A stretch of 7,110 nucleotides of DNA from Burkholderiales bacterium (GCA_947450745.1 CANFYD010000189.1:1-7110), one strand, 5' to 3'; positions 1 to 6,470 are shown, numbered from the stretch's first letter. The notes: a model not told the origin generated them from the letters alone. A program made the numbers and translations.

Positions 1-230
1 GCTTGCACCACGACTTGATTTCGCTGGGCGATGCCGGCATCGAGCCAGAAGTGCACACGCTGGTCGCCGCTGGCCTGGTGGCCGAGCATCTGATGCGCTC
101 GCATGAAGGCCTGCCCCAGGATGCCGACTGGTCGGCCCACCACGAAGCGGCCATGCGCTGGCTGCAGATCAGCGCGGCCGACATTGAGCAATGGGACGAC
201 TCGCTGCGCAACATCCTCGACGCGGCTTGA
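1..230 (+). CDS. 3' end of a probable HDOD-domain signalling protein (partial)
   Basis: The reading frame is open from the left edge and stops with TGA at 228-230, so only the last 75 or so residues are visible and the true start lies outside the window. The fragment is helical and rich in Ala, His and Leu. It carries a segment of the type PEVHTLVAAGLVAEHLM followed by HEGLP, then an acidic amphipathic tail with W and D/E residues. This resembles the C-terminal helices of HDOD output domains in betaproteobacterial signalling proteins, where an AEHL...HEG stretch follows the metal-free HD-like core. That assignment rests on resemblance to remembered family members; no catalytic motif is visible. 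The gene is convergent with the minus-strand cytochrome/PQQ block and is probably functionally unrelated to it. Confidence 0.5.
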   Translation, partial: LHHDLISLGDAGIEPEVHTLVAAGLVAEHLMRSHEGLPQDADWSAHHEAAMRWLQISAADIEQWDDSLRNILDAA

Positions 231-264
231 CCGGCGAACACACCGTTCGGGCCACCCCGGCGTT

Positions 265-384
265 GTAGGGCGGGTCGCGACCCGCGTCTGGCCGACTGTG
301 GCACTCGTATTGCGCCAAGCCAGCTCCTGTTGGCACCTCGCGGCCCATGCTGGAATCGCTCGCGGGTCGCGTGACCCGCCCTAA
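265..384. repeat. GTAG-type REP pair (BIME-like inverted repeat) between convergent genes
   Basis: The left unit (265-286) begins with GTAG and contains a perfect 16-bp palindrome, GCGGGTCGCGACCCGC, at 270-285. The right unit (361-384) is the inverted counterpart: 7-bp arms GCGGGTC/GACCCGC (362-368 and 373-379) around a GCGT loop, followed by CCCTAA. The reverse complement of 361-383 matches 266-286 base for base except for a two-base insertion. About 74 bp separate the units. A GTAG head, a GC-rich imperfect palindrome, head-to-head pairing and an intergenic position are hallmarks of REP elements mobilised by RAYT transposases. No RAYT gene is in the window. The pair may also end transcripts arriving from both sides, though no T-run follows either stem. 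Confidence 0.7.
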
Positions 385-403
385 GTCGCCGACATCGGCA
401 AGA

Positions 404-2614
404 TCAACGGAACTCGACCTTGGCATTCACCGCGAGCAGCCAGTTGCGCGGCAAGGCGGGCTCGAAGAAGCGCTTGTTGGCTTCGTTGACGATCACCGAG
501 CCGGCGTAGCGGCGGTCGGTGGCGTTGTCCAAGCGCAGCAATTGGGTGAAGGTCCAGTCGCCGCTCTTCTGGGCAAAACCAGCGCGCAGATTAAGCAAGG
601 TGGTGGCGTCCGTGGCGCGTGTGCCCACATCAGCGGCATCGATCTTGTTGATGTCGTTGAAATACAGGCCGCCGGAATAAACCATCTCCACGCCGGCGTT
701 GAAGCCGCCCCAAGCTCCGCGCGGTGCCCAGGCCAGTTCGGCAAAAGCGCTGCGCTCGGCCACGCCGGGCAAGTGGTTGCCGGACGGCACGACCAAGGCC
801 GCCGCCCCGCTGCCGCTGACAAAGCTGTCCGCAAAACGTGCGCGCATCGCCGTCAGGCTGGCCGCCACGCGCCAGTCCGCACCGAATTGGCCGGCATATT
901 GCAGCTCCAACCCCGAGCGCTTGGTGCGGCCGGCGTTCTTGAAGGTCGAGCGCCCGCCGGTGTTGACGTCGACGACGATCTCGTCCTCGGTGGTGATGTC
1001 GAACAAGGCCGCGTCGATGCGCTGCGTCGGCGACAACTTCCACTTCGCACCGACCTCGGCATGGCGGCTGCGCGAGGCGCGCAGCGCGGTGTTCAGGCCA
1101 GTGGCCGGTGACGGCCGGTAGGACAGCTCGGCAAAGGTCGGTGTCTCGAAGCCCTGGCCGGCGTTGGCGTAGAGGTTCAACTCCGGCGCAGCACGCCAGG
1201 CCAGGCCCAGCACCGGATTGGTGGCGCTGTAGTCGACGCCGCCGCTGTCGTCCGGGTTGCCCGGCGCGGTGGGGCTGGTGGTGCGCGGCGCGACGATGAA
1301 ATGGTCGATATTGTTGAACTTGACGCGGCTGCTGCGCAGGCCGGCGGTGGCCGTCCACTGCGTTGTCAGGTCGAACGCGGCTTGGGCAAAGAAGTCCTGG
1401 TTCTGGACGCTATTGCTCTCGTCACGCTTGGGTGCACCGGCGACGCCGCCCGCGTTGATGAAGCCCTGGCGGTCTTCGTTCAGACGGTCCAGGTCAACAC
1501 CGCCGGTCAGCCGCAAGGTCTGGCCGGAATCGAGCTTGATGCTGTGGGCCAATTGCACGCCCAAGCCGCCGTACTGGCGTTCCAGCTTGACGATGCCGCC
1601 GCTGGAGGTGTCCGAGGTTTGAGCTGACAGCGGCAAGCCCAGGGCGTTGTCCAACTGCCGCGCGCCGGCATACAGACGGGCGGTCAGCAGCGTGGCGGCA
1701 CCCAGGCGCTGCTCCAGCACGACACCGGCTTGCTGCTGAGCGACCGTCTTGCGTGAATCCTGGCTGTTGGCAATCGGCGTGACTTGGCGCGGGTTGGTCT
1801 CAAAGTCGGTCAAGGTCAGGCCGAGCGGGTCTTTCGACAGCGGCTGATCGAGGATATTGAGGACAAAGCTGAGGCGCCCGTCGTTGCCCAACTCATGCAC
1901 CCACTTGCCATTGAACTGCGAGCGGCGGGCTTCACTGTGGTCCCGGTAGCCATCGGTATTGAACTGCGAGACATCAAGCGTCAGCGCGTCCACCGCGTTG
2001 CTGGCGGAGAACTTGAGGCCGCTGCGGCTCTGGCCGTAAGGGCCGGCGGCGTAGCTGAACTCGGCCGTCGGTGTCGGCGTACCGGCGTCGGTGAAGATCT
2101 GCACCACACCGCCCGCTGCGTTGCCGTAGAGCTGGGCCAGCGGCCCGCGCAGCACTTCGATGCGCGAGGCTGAACCCAGTGCGATATTGGACGCTTGGCC
2201 CTGCCCATCGGGCATGGTGGCCGGGATACCGTCAACAATCAACCGCACGCCGCGGATACCGAAGGTCGAGCGGGCCCCGAAACCACGGATCGACAACTGC
2301 AAGTCCTGCGCATAGTTCTGCCGGTTCAACACCGTGACGCCGGGTACGCGGTTCAGCACTTCGGACAAATTGACCTGCATGCCGCCGTTGTCGATCACCT
2401 CGCGAGTGATCGCGGTGATGGCGGCGGGCGCATCAAAGCTGGACTGGCGCGAGCGCTCGACGCTGACCACCACCGGGTCGAGCTGGATCGGTGCGGCTTC
2501 GACAAGCTGAGCTTGCGCGGCGGCGGTCGTCGCCGAGGCGATGGCGCTGAGCAGCAGCAGCGCGGGGGGGAAGGGAGTGCGCATCGCGGTTTTCAATTTT
2601 TTCTTCTGGGACAT
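404..2614 (-). CDS. pqqU: TonB-dependent outer-membrane receptor, PqqU (YncD) type, probable PQQ importer
   Basis: A 736-residue precursor predicted to be a 22-strand outer-membrane barrel with an N-terminal plug, energised by TonB-ExbBD. Its nearest known relative is E. coli YncD, renamed PqqU after it was shown to take up pyrroloquinoline quinone. Shared signatures include NRQNYAQDLQLSIRGFG (97-113), DGIPATMPDGQGQ (128-140), VLRGP...LYGNAAGGV in the plug, GFETPT (488-493), DEIVVD (544-549) and YAGSVIVNEANKRFFEP near the C-terminus. A TonB box-like DPVVVSVER lies at 46-54. The signal peptide has a basic start (KKKLK) and a Leu/Ala core ending near AAAQA. I chose ATG 2614 because it shares its A with the TGA of the upstream cytochrome gene (TGATG), pointing to translational coupling; a GTG one codon earlier and an ATG at codon 11 are alternatives. 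The signal-peptide region contains a run of seven C. The barrel is full length with no frameshift. Substrate is inferred from similarity and from the quinoprotein neighbours. Confidence 0.9.
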   Translation of the reverse strand: MSQKKKLKTAMRTPFPPALLLLSAIASATTAAAQAQLVEAAPIQLDPVVVSVERSRQSSFDAPAAITAITREVIDNGGMQVNLSEVLNRVPGVTVLNRQNYAQDLQLSIRGFGARSTFGIRGVRLIVDGIPATMPDGQGQASNIALGSASRIEVLRGPLAQLYGNAAGGVVQIFTDAGTPTPTAEFSYAAGPYGQSRSGLKFSASNAVDALTLDVSQFNTDGYRDHSEARRSQFNGKWVHELGNDGRLSFVLNILDQPLSKDPLGLTLTDFETNPRQVTPIANSQDSRKTVAQQQAGVVLEQRLGAATLLTARLYAGARQLDNALGLPLSAQTSDTSSGGIVKLERQYGGLGVQLAHSIKLDSGQTLRLTGGVDLDRLNEDRQGFINAGGVAGAPKRDESNSVQNQDFFAQAAFDLTTQWTATAGLRSSRVKFNNIDHFIVAPRTTSPTAPGNPDDSGGVDYSATNPVLGLAWRAAPELNLYANAGQGFETPTFAELSYRPSPATGLNTALRASRSRHAEVGAKWKLSPTQRIDAALFDITTEDEIVVDVNTGGRSTFKNAGRTKRSGLELQYAGQFGADWRVAASLTAMRARFADSFVSGSGAAALVVPSGNHLPGVAERSAFAELAWAPRGAWGGFNAGVEMVYSGGLYFNDINKIDAADVGTRATDATTLLNLRAGFAQKSGDWTFTQLLRLDNATDRRYAGSVIVNEANKRFFEPALPRNWLLAVNAKVEFR

Positions 2615-2952
2615 CACGGTTTTTCTTTGAGCTCAATTTGCTGCGAAGAATACCAAAGCGCCAAGTTCTGGATATCGTCGTCGGTCAGCGGCTTGGCGAT
2701 CAGCGTCATCATTTCGTGCACGCGCCGGCCGCTGCGGAAATTCTTCAACTGCTCGCTCAAATAGACCTCGGGCTGGCCCGCCAGATGGGGCGTGTTGGCC
2801 ATCGTGGCCATACCAACCGCACCGTGGCAAGTCGCGCACATCTGCGCTTTTTGCCGGCCGGCTTGCAAGTCGGCGTGCGCCGCACTCCAGCCCGACAAAG
2901 CGGCGACAAGCAGCACGGGAACAAACCAGGCCTTGGCAGCGAATTTCGGCAT
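2614..2952 (-). CDS. Small periplasmic monohaem cytochrome c (c553/c4-half type)
   Basis: The 112-residue product has a clear Sec signal peptide (hydrophobic FVPVLLVAALSGW core, likely cleavage after AHA at 25-27). One covalent haem site, CATCH, lies at 39-43. The PHLAGQP.VYL..QLK.F..G.R.HEMM pattern is typical of class I c553/c4 cytochromes. M82 in HEMMT is the likely sixth haem ligand, since it aligns with M79 in HEIMT of the dihaem cytochrome at 6471-7055. It probably accepts electrons from the quinoprotein encoded just upstream and passes them to other cytochromes or an oxidase; this role is inferred from position. The ribosome-binding site is weak (GAGAAAAG before the ATG). The stop overlaps the receptor start by one base, so cytochrome and receptor should be translated from one message. 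Confidence 0.9.
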   Translation of the reverse strand: MPKFAAKAWFVPVLLVAALSGWSAAHADLQAGRQKAQMCATCHGAVGMATMANTPHLAGQPEVYLSEQLKNFRSGRRVHEMMTLIAKPLTDDDIQNLALWYSSQQIELKEKP

Positions 2953-2969
2953 CGGACTTTTCTCGCGAA

Positions 2970-3007
2970 ATAAATAGAAAAGCGAGCCGGTGCAGACCGG
3001 CTCGCTT
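2970..3007 (-). terminator. Strong intrinsic-terminator-like hairpin between dehydrogenase and cytochrome c genes
   Basis: A perfect 11-bp stem, AAGCGAGCCGG/CCGGCTCGCTT (2980-2990 and 2997-3007), has a 6-base loop. Read on the minus strand, it is followed by a T-rich tract (TTCTATTTATTT). This is the canonical rho-independent layout for the dehydrogenase gene, whose stop lies 46 bases upstream. The stem ends only 27 bases before the cytochrome ATG, too short for a separate promoter, so it may act as a partial terminator or attenuator inside one transcript. Confidence 0.85.
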
Positions 3008-3053
3008 GCAAGCGCAGCTTAGCGCTGACGCTCAGGTGGGTGCTTCAGCTTGA

Positions 3054-4337
3054 TTATTTGCCGTCGCCGACGTAAGTCACACGGTACAGCGCACCGGCAA
3101 AGTCGTCGCTGATCAGCATCGAGCCGTCTTTCAACATCGCCACATCGACAGGGCGGCCTCGGTACAGGCCGGTGTCGCCGTCCAGCCAGCCATCGGCAAA
3201 CACCTCGGTCTTGTCGGCGGTGCCATCGGCCTTCATGCTGGTGAACAGGATGCGCGCGCCAATCGGCGTGGTGCGGTTCCAGGACCCATGCTGGGCCGAG
3301 AACAAACCGCCCTGGTACTTGGCCGGGAAGGCCTTGCCGGTGTAGAAGGCCAAGCCCAAATCGGCCGCGTGAGCTTCGGTATAGACCTGCGGGTCGGTGA
3401 TGTTGGCCGGCAGCGGGTCTTTGTCGTAGCCTTCGTCGGTGATACGGGTACGTCCCTGCTTCCACGGATAACCAAAGAACTGACCGGCCTTGGTGGCCCG
3501 ATTGATTTCACCCTCGGGGATGGTGTCACCCATGCCGTCGGTCTGGTTATCGGTGAACCACAGCGTCTTGTCCTTCGGGCTGAACTCGATGCCGACTGAA
3601 TTGCGGATGCCGGTGGCGTAGACCTCGCGCTTGCTGCCGTCAAACGGGTTCATGCGAACGATGCCGCCGATGCCCACTTTGTTGAACAAGTCGAGTTTGC
3701 TGCGCGGAGGCACGTTGAACGGCTGACCCATCGCGATGTAGAGCATGCCGTCCGGACCGACACGGCAGACGCGTGCGTGGTGGTTGTAGGACTCTTCTTC
3801 CACCGGAATCAACTTGCCCTGGGGCACGGTCTCGATCACCGCCACATCGCCGCCTTCATAGAAGAACTCGGCAGCAGGGAAGTTCAATACCCGGTTGTGC
3901 TCGACGACGACCAAGAAGCCGTCCTTGGTCCAGCACACGCCGTTGGGCACATGGAACTTGGCCGAAGGAGCGAACGGCTTGACCTCGGTGGCCACATCGC
4001 CGCTGTTGCGGTTGGTGACAGCCCAGACCGTGCTCTTGCGGGTGCCGACAAACAGCATATTGGTGCTCGGAGCCACCGCCATGTGGCGGGCGTCGGGCAC
4101 GACGGCGTAGAGGTCGATCTTGAAGCCGGGCGGCAACTTGACGCGTTTCAGGTTCTCGCGCAACTGGTTGGCGTTCTTGCCTTCTTGCGGCACCGGCGGC
4201 ATGTTCGGGTCCACGCCCGACACCTTCATTTGCTTGAGGTTCTCGATATTCGGTGCCTGCGCTTGGGCATAACCGGCTAAAGCGAAAGTTGCGGCGGCCA
4301 CGACGGCAGTCAAGACGAAAGAGCGGGGTTTCTTCAT
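3054..4337 (-). CDS. Periplasmic PQQ-dependent sugar/sorbosone dehydrogenase-family quinoprotein
   Basis: A 427-residue exported beta-propeller of the glucose/sorbosone dehydrogenase family (COG2133-like, the family of E. coli aldose dehydrogenase YliI/Asd). Members typically oxidise an aldose or aldehyde with PQQ and pass electrons to a cytochrome c or quinone. Visible landmarks: signal peptide with probable cleavage after AQA (24-26); YNHHARVCRVGPDG (184-197), whose H186/H187 are candidates for the catalytic base; GIRNSVGIEFSP (243-254); FTDNQTDGMGDTIPEGEIN (261-279); QHGSWNR (349-355), a signature of the sorbosone-dehydrogenase branch; and DDFAGALYRVTY at the C-terminus. C135 and C191 could form a disulfide. 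The start at 4337 is preferred because GGAGA lies 5-6 bases upstream; an in-frame ATG at 4364 would add nine residues before the signal peptide and has no good site. Substrate cannot be read from sequence. PQQ use is the family norm and is supported by the nearby pqqU, but not proven. Confidence 0.87.
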   Translation of the reverse strand: MKKPRSFVLTAVVAAATFALAGYAQAQAPNIENLKQMKVSGVDPNMPPVPQEGKNANQLRENLKRVKLPPGFKIDLYAVVPDARHMAVAPSTNMLFVGTRKSTVWAVTNRNSGDVATEVKPFAPSAKFHVPNGVCWTKDGFLVVVEHNRVLNFPAAEFFYEGGDVAVIETVPQGKLIPVEEESYNHHARVCRVGPDGMLYIAMGQPFNVPPRSKLDLFNKVGIGGIVRMNPFDGSKREVYATGIRNSVGIEFSPKDKTLWFTDNQTDGMGDTIPEGEINRATKAGQFFGYPWKQGRTRITDEGYDKDPLPANITDPQVYTEAHAADLGLAFYTGKAFPAKYQGGLFSAQHGSWNRTTPIGARILFTSMKADGTADKTEVFADGWLDGDTGLYRGRPVDVAMLKDGSMLISDDFAGALYRVTYVGDGK

Positions 4338-4347
4338 CAATGTCTCC
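4338..4347 (-). promoter_or_regulatory. Ribosome-binding site fixing the dehydrogenase start
   Basis: On the minus strand, GGAGACATTG immediately precedes the ATG at 4337. The GGAG core has a 6-base spacer, ideal for initiation. It selects this ATG over the in-frame upstream ATG at 4364, which would put this purine block inside the coding region. Confidence 0.75.
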
Positions 4348-4367
4348 AATTTCGATTTACACACAGT

Positions 4368-4389
4368 GCCGCTGCGGTGTTGCAGCGGC
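4368..4389. repeat. 8-bp perfect hairpin in the dehydrogenase leader
   Basis: GCCGCTGC (4368-4375) and GCAGCGGC (4382-4389) are perfect inverted arms around a 6-base loop. The element ends 30 bases upstream of the dehydrogenase ATG. Its core, GCTGCGGTGTTGCAGC, recurs in shortened form at 4603-4616. It may be an operator or a leader RNA stem; no T-run follows, so a terminator is unlikely. Confidence 0.6.
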
Positions 4390-4601
4390 GACGCTTTGCC
4401 ACTGCCGGAGCAATACTCCGCCAGTTGGTCAATCGGGTCGCGCCGAGCGACTCTGGGTGAAGTGGCAACCGAGCCGATTCTTCAGCACAGCTTCAACACA
4501 GCGCTTGCCTTGCTTCGTTGCCGCAGGCGGATAACCGTTGGCCATCGGGACCGCGTGAGTGGCGGCAGCATCTCGGTCACCGGGCTTTATGCCGGCACCG
4601 C

Positions 4602-4617
4602 TGCTGCGGTTGCAGCA
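4602..4617. repeat. Second copy of the GCTGC-GGT-GCAGC hairpin
   Basis: TGCTGC (4602-4607) and GCAGCA (4612-4617) are perfect inverted arms around GGTT. The core GCTGCGGTTGCAGC differs from the copy at 4371-4386 only by loss of two loop bases. Two near-identical palindromes 232 bp apart upstream of one gene could be paired binding sites for a regulator, but GC-rich 6-bp stems also arise by chance. Confidence 0.4.
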
Positions 4618-4801
4618 TCTGGATCATGCGCGTTGAGTGTAGATTCCCGCAAGAAAATCCACCGCTCAAATTCGTCGCTGGAGCCAAGAATATCCAGCGG
4701 ATTTGCAGGCCCGCAACAACTCGAAATCCAAGCTGAAAACGGGCTGCAAATGTCTCGTTAGCGACAGAGTTTTTTGGCAGCAGACGCAAGTAACTCTACA
4801 A

Positions 4802-4837
4802 CTGAAAACACTCGATGAAAGCGAGCTGAAAATACTC
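4802..4837. repeat. Short direct repeat CTGAAAAyACTC, two copies
   Basis: CTGAAAACACTC (4802-4813) and CTGAAAATACTC (4826-4837) match at 11 of 12 positions with a 24-bp start-to-start spacing. A further CTGAAAAC is at 4733-4740. The second copy overlaps an inverted repeat, GCTGA/TCAGC (4825-4829 and 4836-4840). The pattern suits iterated regulator binding, but no regulator can be named. Confidence 0.4.
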
Positions 4838-4920
4838 AGCCTTGCTCCTCGAGATGCATCCGGTTGACCCTCGCTGCGGCAGAATACTTGATGAATGCTG
4901 GGCTTTTTAGCCTTCGATGC

Positions 4921-5868
4921 TCAACGGATGGCCACACCCCAGGGAAGTTTGCCGACCGCCACATCGACCAACTTGAGATTGCGTTCGGTGTCGATCACCG
5001 TCACCGCTCCCGAACGTCCGCAAGCCACGTAGAGCTTTTTGCCGTCCGGCGTCAGCGCCATATTCCAAGGCCGCTGACCGACCGAGATCGTCGCGGTGAT
5101 GGCGAGCGTGGCAGTGTCCAGTACCGACACGGTGCCGTCGCCGCCGTTCGACACATAAACACGCGAACCGTCCGGATGCACGGTGATGCCATTGCTGCGC
5201 AGACCGGCCTTGATCTTCGCCAGCACCTTGAACTCCACTGCATCGATGACGTAGATTTCACTCGAATTTTCGGCCGCCACGTAAGCTCGTTTGCTATCGG
5301 GTGAAAAGCCGATGCCGCGCGGCCGGGCACCGACCGGCACCTGCGCCACTTGGCGACGACTGGCCATGTCGATGATGTCGATCGCACCGCCCTCCTCCGC
5401 GCTGACAAAGACAAACTTGTCATCCGGGCTGAAGACGGCGTGCTCGGGGTTCTTGCCCTGCACCTTGACGATGAACGCTCGCTTCTGAGTGCGCGTGTCG
5501 GCAAAAGCCACCTCGTTGGACTCCTCGATCGCCGCCACCACCCAGCGCCCATCGGCCGACATGCCCACACCTTCGGGCGACTCGCCGAGGTCGATGCTGC
5601 CGACCTGCGCGCGTTTGATCAGGTCGATCACGACCAGCCGGTTATTGGGCTGGTCGCTGACGTAAGCGCGGGAGCCGTCGAGACTGATGACCGTGCCGCG
5701 CGGCTTGGTGCCGGCGGGAATCTCGGCCACGACCCGGTCGGTTTGCGTGTCGATGACACTCAAGCTGGACGAGCCCTCGTTCGGCACATAAGCAAACGGA
5801 GCGGCCAAGCTCAGCGCAGGCAATGCGATGGCCATCAGGCCGACAGCGAATCGATTCACAGCATTCAT
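4921..5868 (-). CDS. Seven-bladed YVTN beta-propeller protein, PQQ-catabolism-associated type
   Basis: A 315-residue exported protein made almost entirely of seven YVTN repeats of about 42 residues. Repeat strands start near residues 25 (AYVPN), 68 (AYVSD), 110, 153 (VFVSAEE), 195 (AYVAAEN), 237 (VYVSNGG) and 279 (LYVACGR), each followed by VID-, VG..P.G- and SPDG-type segments. The signal peptide is short, with cleavage near LSLAA (19-23). The length and seven-repeat plan match the family described as PQQ-dependent catabolism-associated beta-propeller proteins, found in clusters for PQQ-dependent alcohol oxidation. Its biochemical role is unknown; it may scaffold or assist the periplasmic quinoprotein or cytochromes. 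The start is supported by GGGAG (5874-5878) five bases upstream of the ATG. It follows the b561 gene by 37 bases and is probably cotranscribed with it. No enzyme motif is visible, so it should not be named a dehydrogenase. Confidence 0.85.
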   Translation of the reverse strand: MNAVNRFAVGLMAIALPALSLAAPFAYVPNEGSSSLSVIDTQTDRVVAEIPAGTKPRGTVISLDGSRAYVSDQPNNRLVVIDLIKRAQVGSIDLGESPEGVGMSADGRWVVAAIEESNEVAFADTRTQKRAFIVKVQGKNPEHAVFSPDDKFVFVSAEEGGAIDIIDMASRRQVAQVPVGARPRGIGFSPDSKRAYVAAENSSEIYVIDAVEFKVLAKIKAGLRSNGITVHPDGSRVYVSNGGDGTVSVLDTATLAITATISVGQRPWNMALTPDGKKLYVACGRSGAVTVIDTERNLKLVDVAVGKLPWGVAIR

Positions 5869-5880
5869 GAAGTCTCCCTA

Positions 5881-5896
5881 TTTTTGAGTTTTTGAG
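5881..5896. repeat. Tandem octamer TTTTTGAG x2 in the b561/beta-propeller spacer
   Basis: TTTTTGAG is duplicated exactly head to tail (5881-5888, 5889-5896). On the message this is CUCAAAAA twice, just 5' of the GGGAG ribosome-binding site of the beta-propeller gene. The A-rich stretch could keep the site unstructured; the duplication probably arose by slippage. Confidence 0.55.
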
Positions 5897-5905
5897 CGGC
5901 AATGC

Positions 5906-6448
5906 TCATTGCGAGGACCACGGCGACATGCGCTTGAAAACACCGTCGCGGTCCAACAGCGCATGTTTCAAAGCCATCAGCACATGACCCACGACGAGGG
6001 CAGTGAACAGCAAGGCCGTGATTTCATGCAGGCCGTTGAAAACCTTGTACACCGCCGGCAAATCGGCACCCCAGGGCCGCAGCGCCAAGCCGAAAAACTT
6101 GACGCCATGCTTGCTGAAGTTGGATGCGACATAGCCTGACAGCGGCATCACGACCATGCAGACGTACAAAGCGACATGCCCCAGCTGCGCGGCACGACGC
6201 TGCACGGCCGACATGCTGCTCGGCCAAGCCGGCGGAGCGTGCCTGAGTCGCCACAGCAGGCGCAACAAGATCAGCAAGCCCAGGACGATGCCGACGGACT
6301 TGTGCAGGTTGATGACGGTCCCGCGCGACGGCGTGCCGCGCGGGGCCAGGTCGTCGAGCAAGTAGCCGAAACTGATCTGCGCCAGTAGCGCAATGCCGAT
6401 GAACCAGTGCAAGAGGCTGGCGACGCGGCTGTATTGATCTATTTTCAT
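5906..6448 (-). CDS. Cytochrome b561 (CybB/YodB family), four-helix dihaem membrane protein
   Basis: A 180-residue integral membrane protein with four hydrophobic helices, at roughly 11-30, 49-66, 90-108 and 139-160. The histidines expected to bind two b haems are present: H14 in LLHW, H49 in NLHKSVG, and H141 and H155 in the last helix (GLHEITALLFTALVVGHVLMALKH is the region; H162 is also nearby). Family members move electrons between the quinone pool and periplasmic or superoxide partners. Here the protein would connect soluble c cytochromes or the quinoprotein with membrane quinone, inferred from its neighbours. It lies 22 bases after the dihaem cytochrome c gene and 37 before the beta-propeller gene, all on one strand, so an operon is likely. 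No good ribosome-binding site precedes the ATG, which suggests translation coupled to the upstream gene. Confidence 0.92.
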   Translation of the reverse strand: MKIDQYSRVASLLHWFIGIALLAQISFGYLLDDLAPRGTPSRGTVINLHKSVGIVLGLLILLRLLWRLRHAPPAWPSSMSAVQRRAAQLGHVALYVCMVVMPLSGYVASNFSKHGVKFFGLALRPWGADLPAVYKVFNGLHEITALLFTALVVGHVLMALKHALLDRDGVFKRMSPWSSQ

Positions 6449-6470
6449 GGGTTACGCGGCAGACTCAATA

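Larger units (their letters stand above)
4338..4920. other. 583-bp non-coding region upstream of the dehydrogenase gene
   Basis: This gap separates the beta-propeller gene from the dehydrogenase gene and is by far the largest intergenic space in the block. It should carry the promoter of the dehydrogenase unit and the end of the upstream transcript. I found no convincing sigma70 or sigma54 promoter by eye and no strong terminator after the beta-propeller stop. What is visible: two related short hairpins (4368-4389 and 4602-4617), a direct repeat pair (4802-4837) and a T6 run at 4771-4776. Plus-strand open frames here (for example 4366-4761) look like chance reading of non-coding DNA. It could also hold a small RNA or a decayed gene; neither is supported directly. 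Confidence 0.7.

Noticed and set aside
347..1111. 254-residue plus-strand open frame opposite the receptor gene
   Set aside because: It is antisense to a well-conserved receptor, starts inside the REP element and has a composition expected from reading GC-rich codons backwards.
4338..4364. Upstream ATG at 4364 as the dehydrogenase start
   Set aside because: It places a polar extension before the signal peptide and puts the good GGAGA site inside the coding region; the ATG at 4337 fits better.
4406..4420. Small inverted repeat CGGAG-CAATA-CTCCG
   Set aside because: A 5-bp stem in GC-rich DNA is expected by chance and has no second copy that I could find.
4409..4424. Sigma54-like promoter CTGGCGGAGTATTGCT on the minus strand, about 70 bases upstream of the dehydrogenase ATG
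   Set aside because: The GG and GC elements are separated by 9 bases instead of the strict 10, and the -24 element is poor (TGGCGG).
4366..4761. 131-residue plus-strand open frame in the large gap, ending just before a T6 run
   Set aside because: No recognisable domain, no ribosome-binding site, Ala/Ser-rich chance composition. The stem before the T-run (TGTC/GACA with a large internal loop) is too weak to be a terminator.
4901..4912. Terminator GGCT-TTTT-AGCC just after the beta-propeller stop
   Set aside because: The stem is only 4 bp and has no T-run after it on the minus strand; too weak to call.
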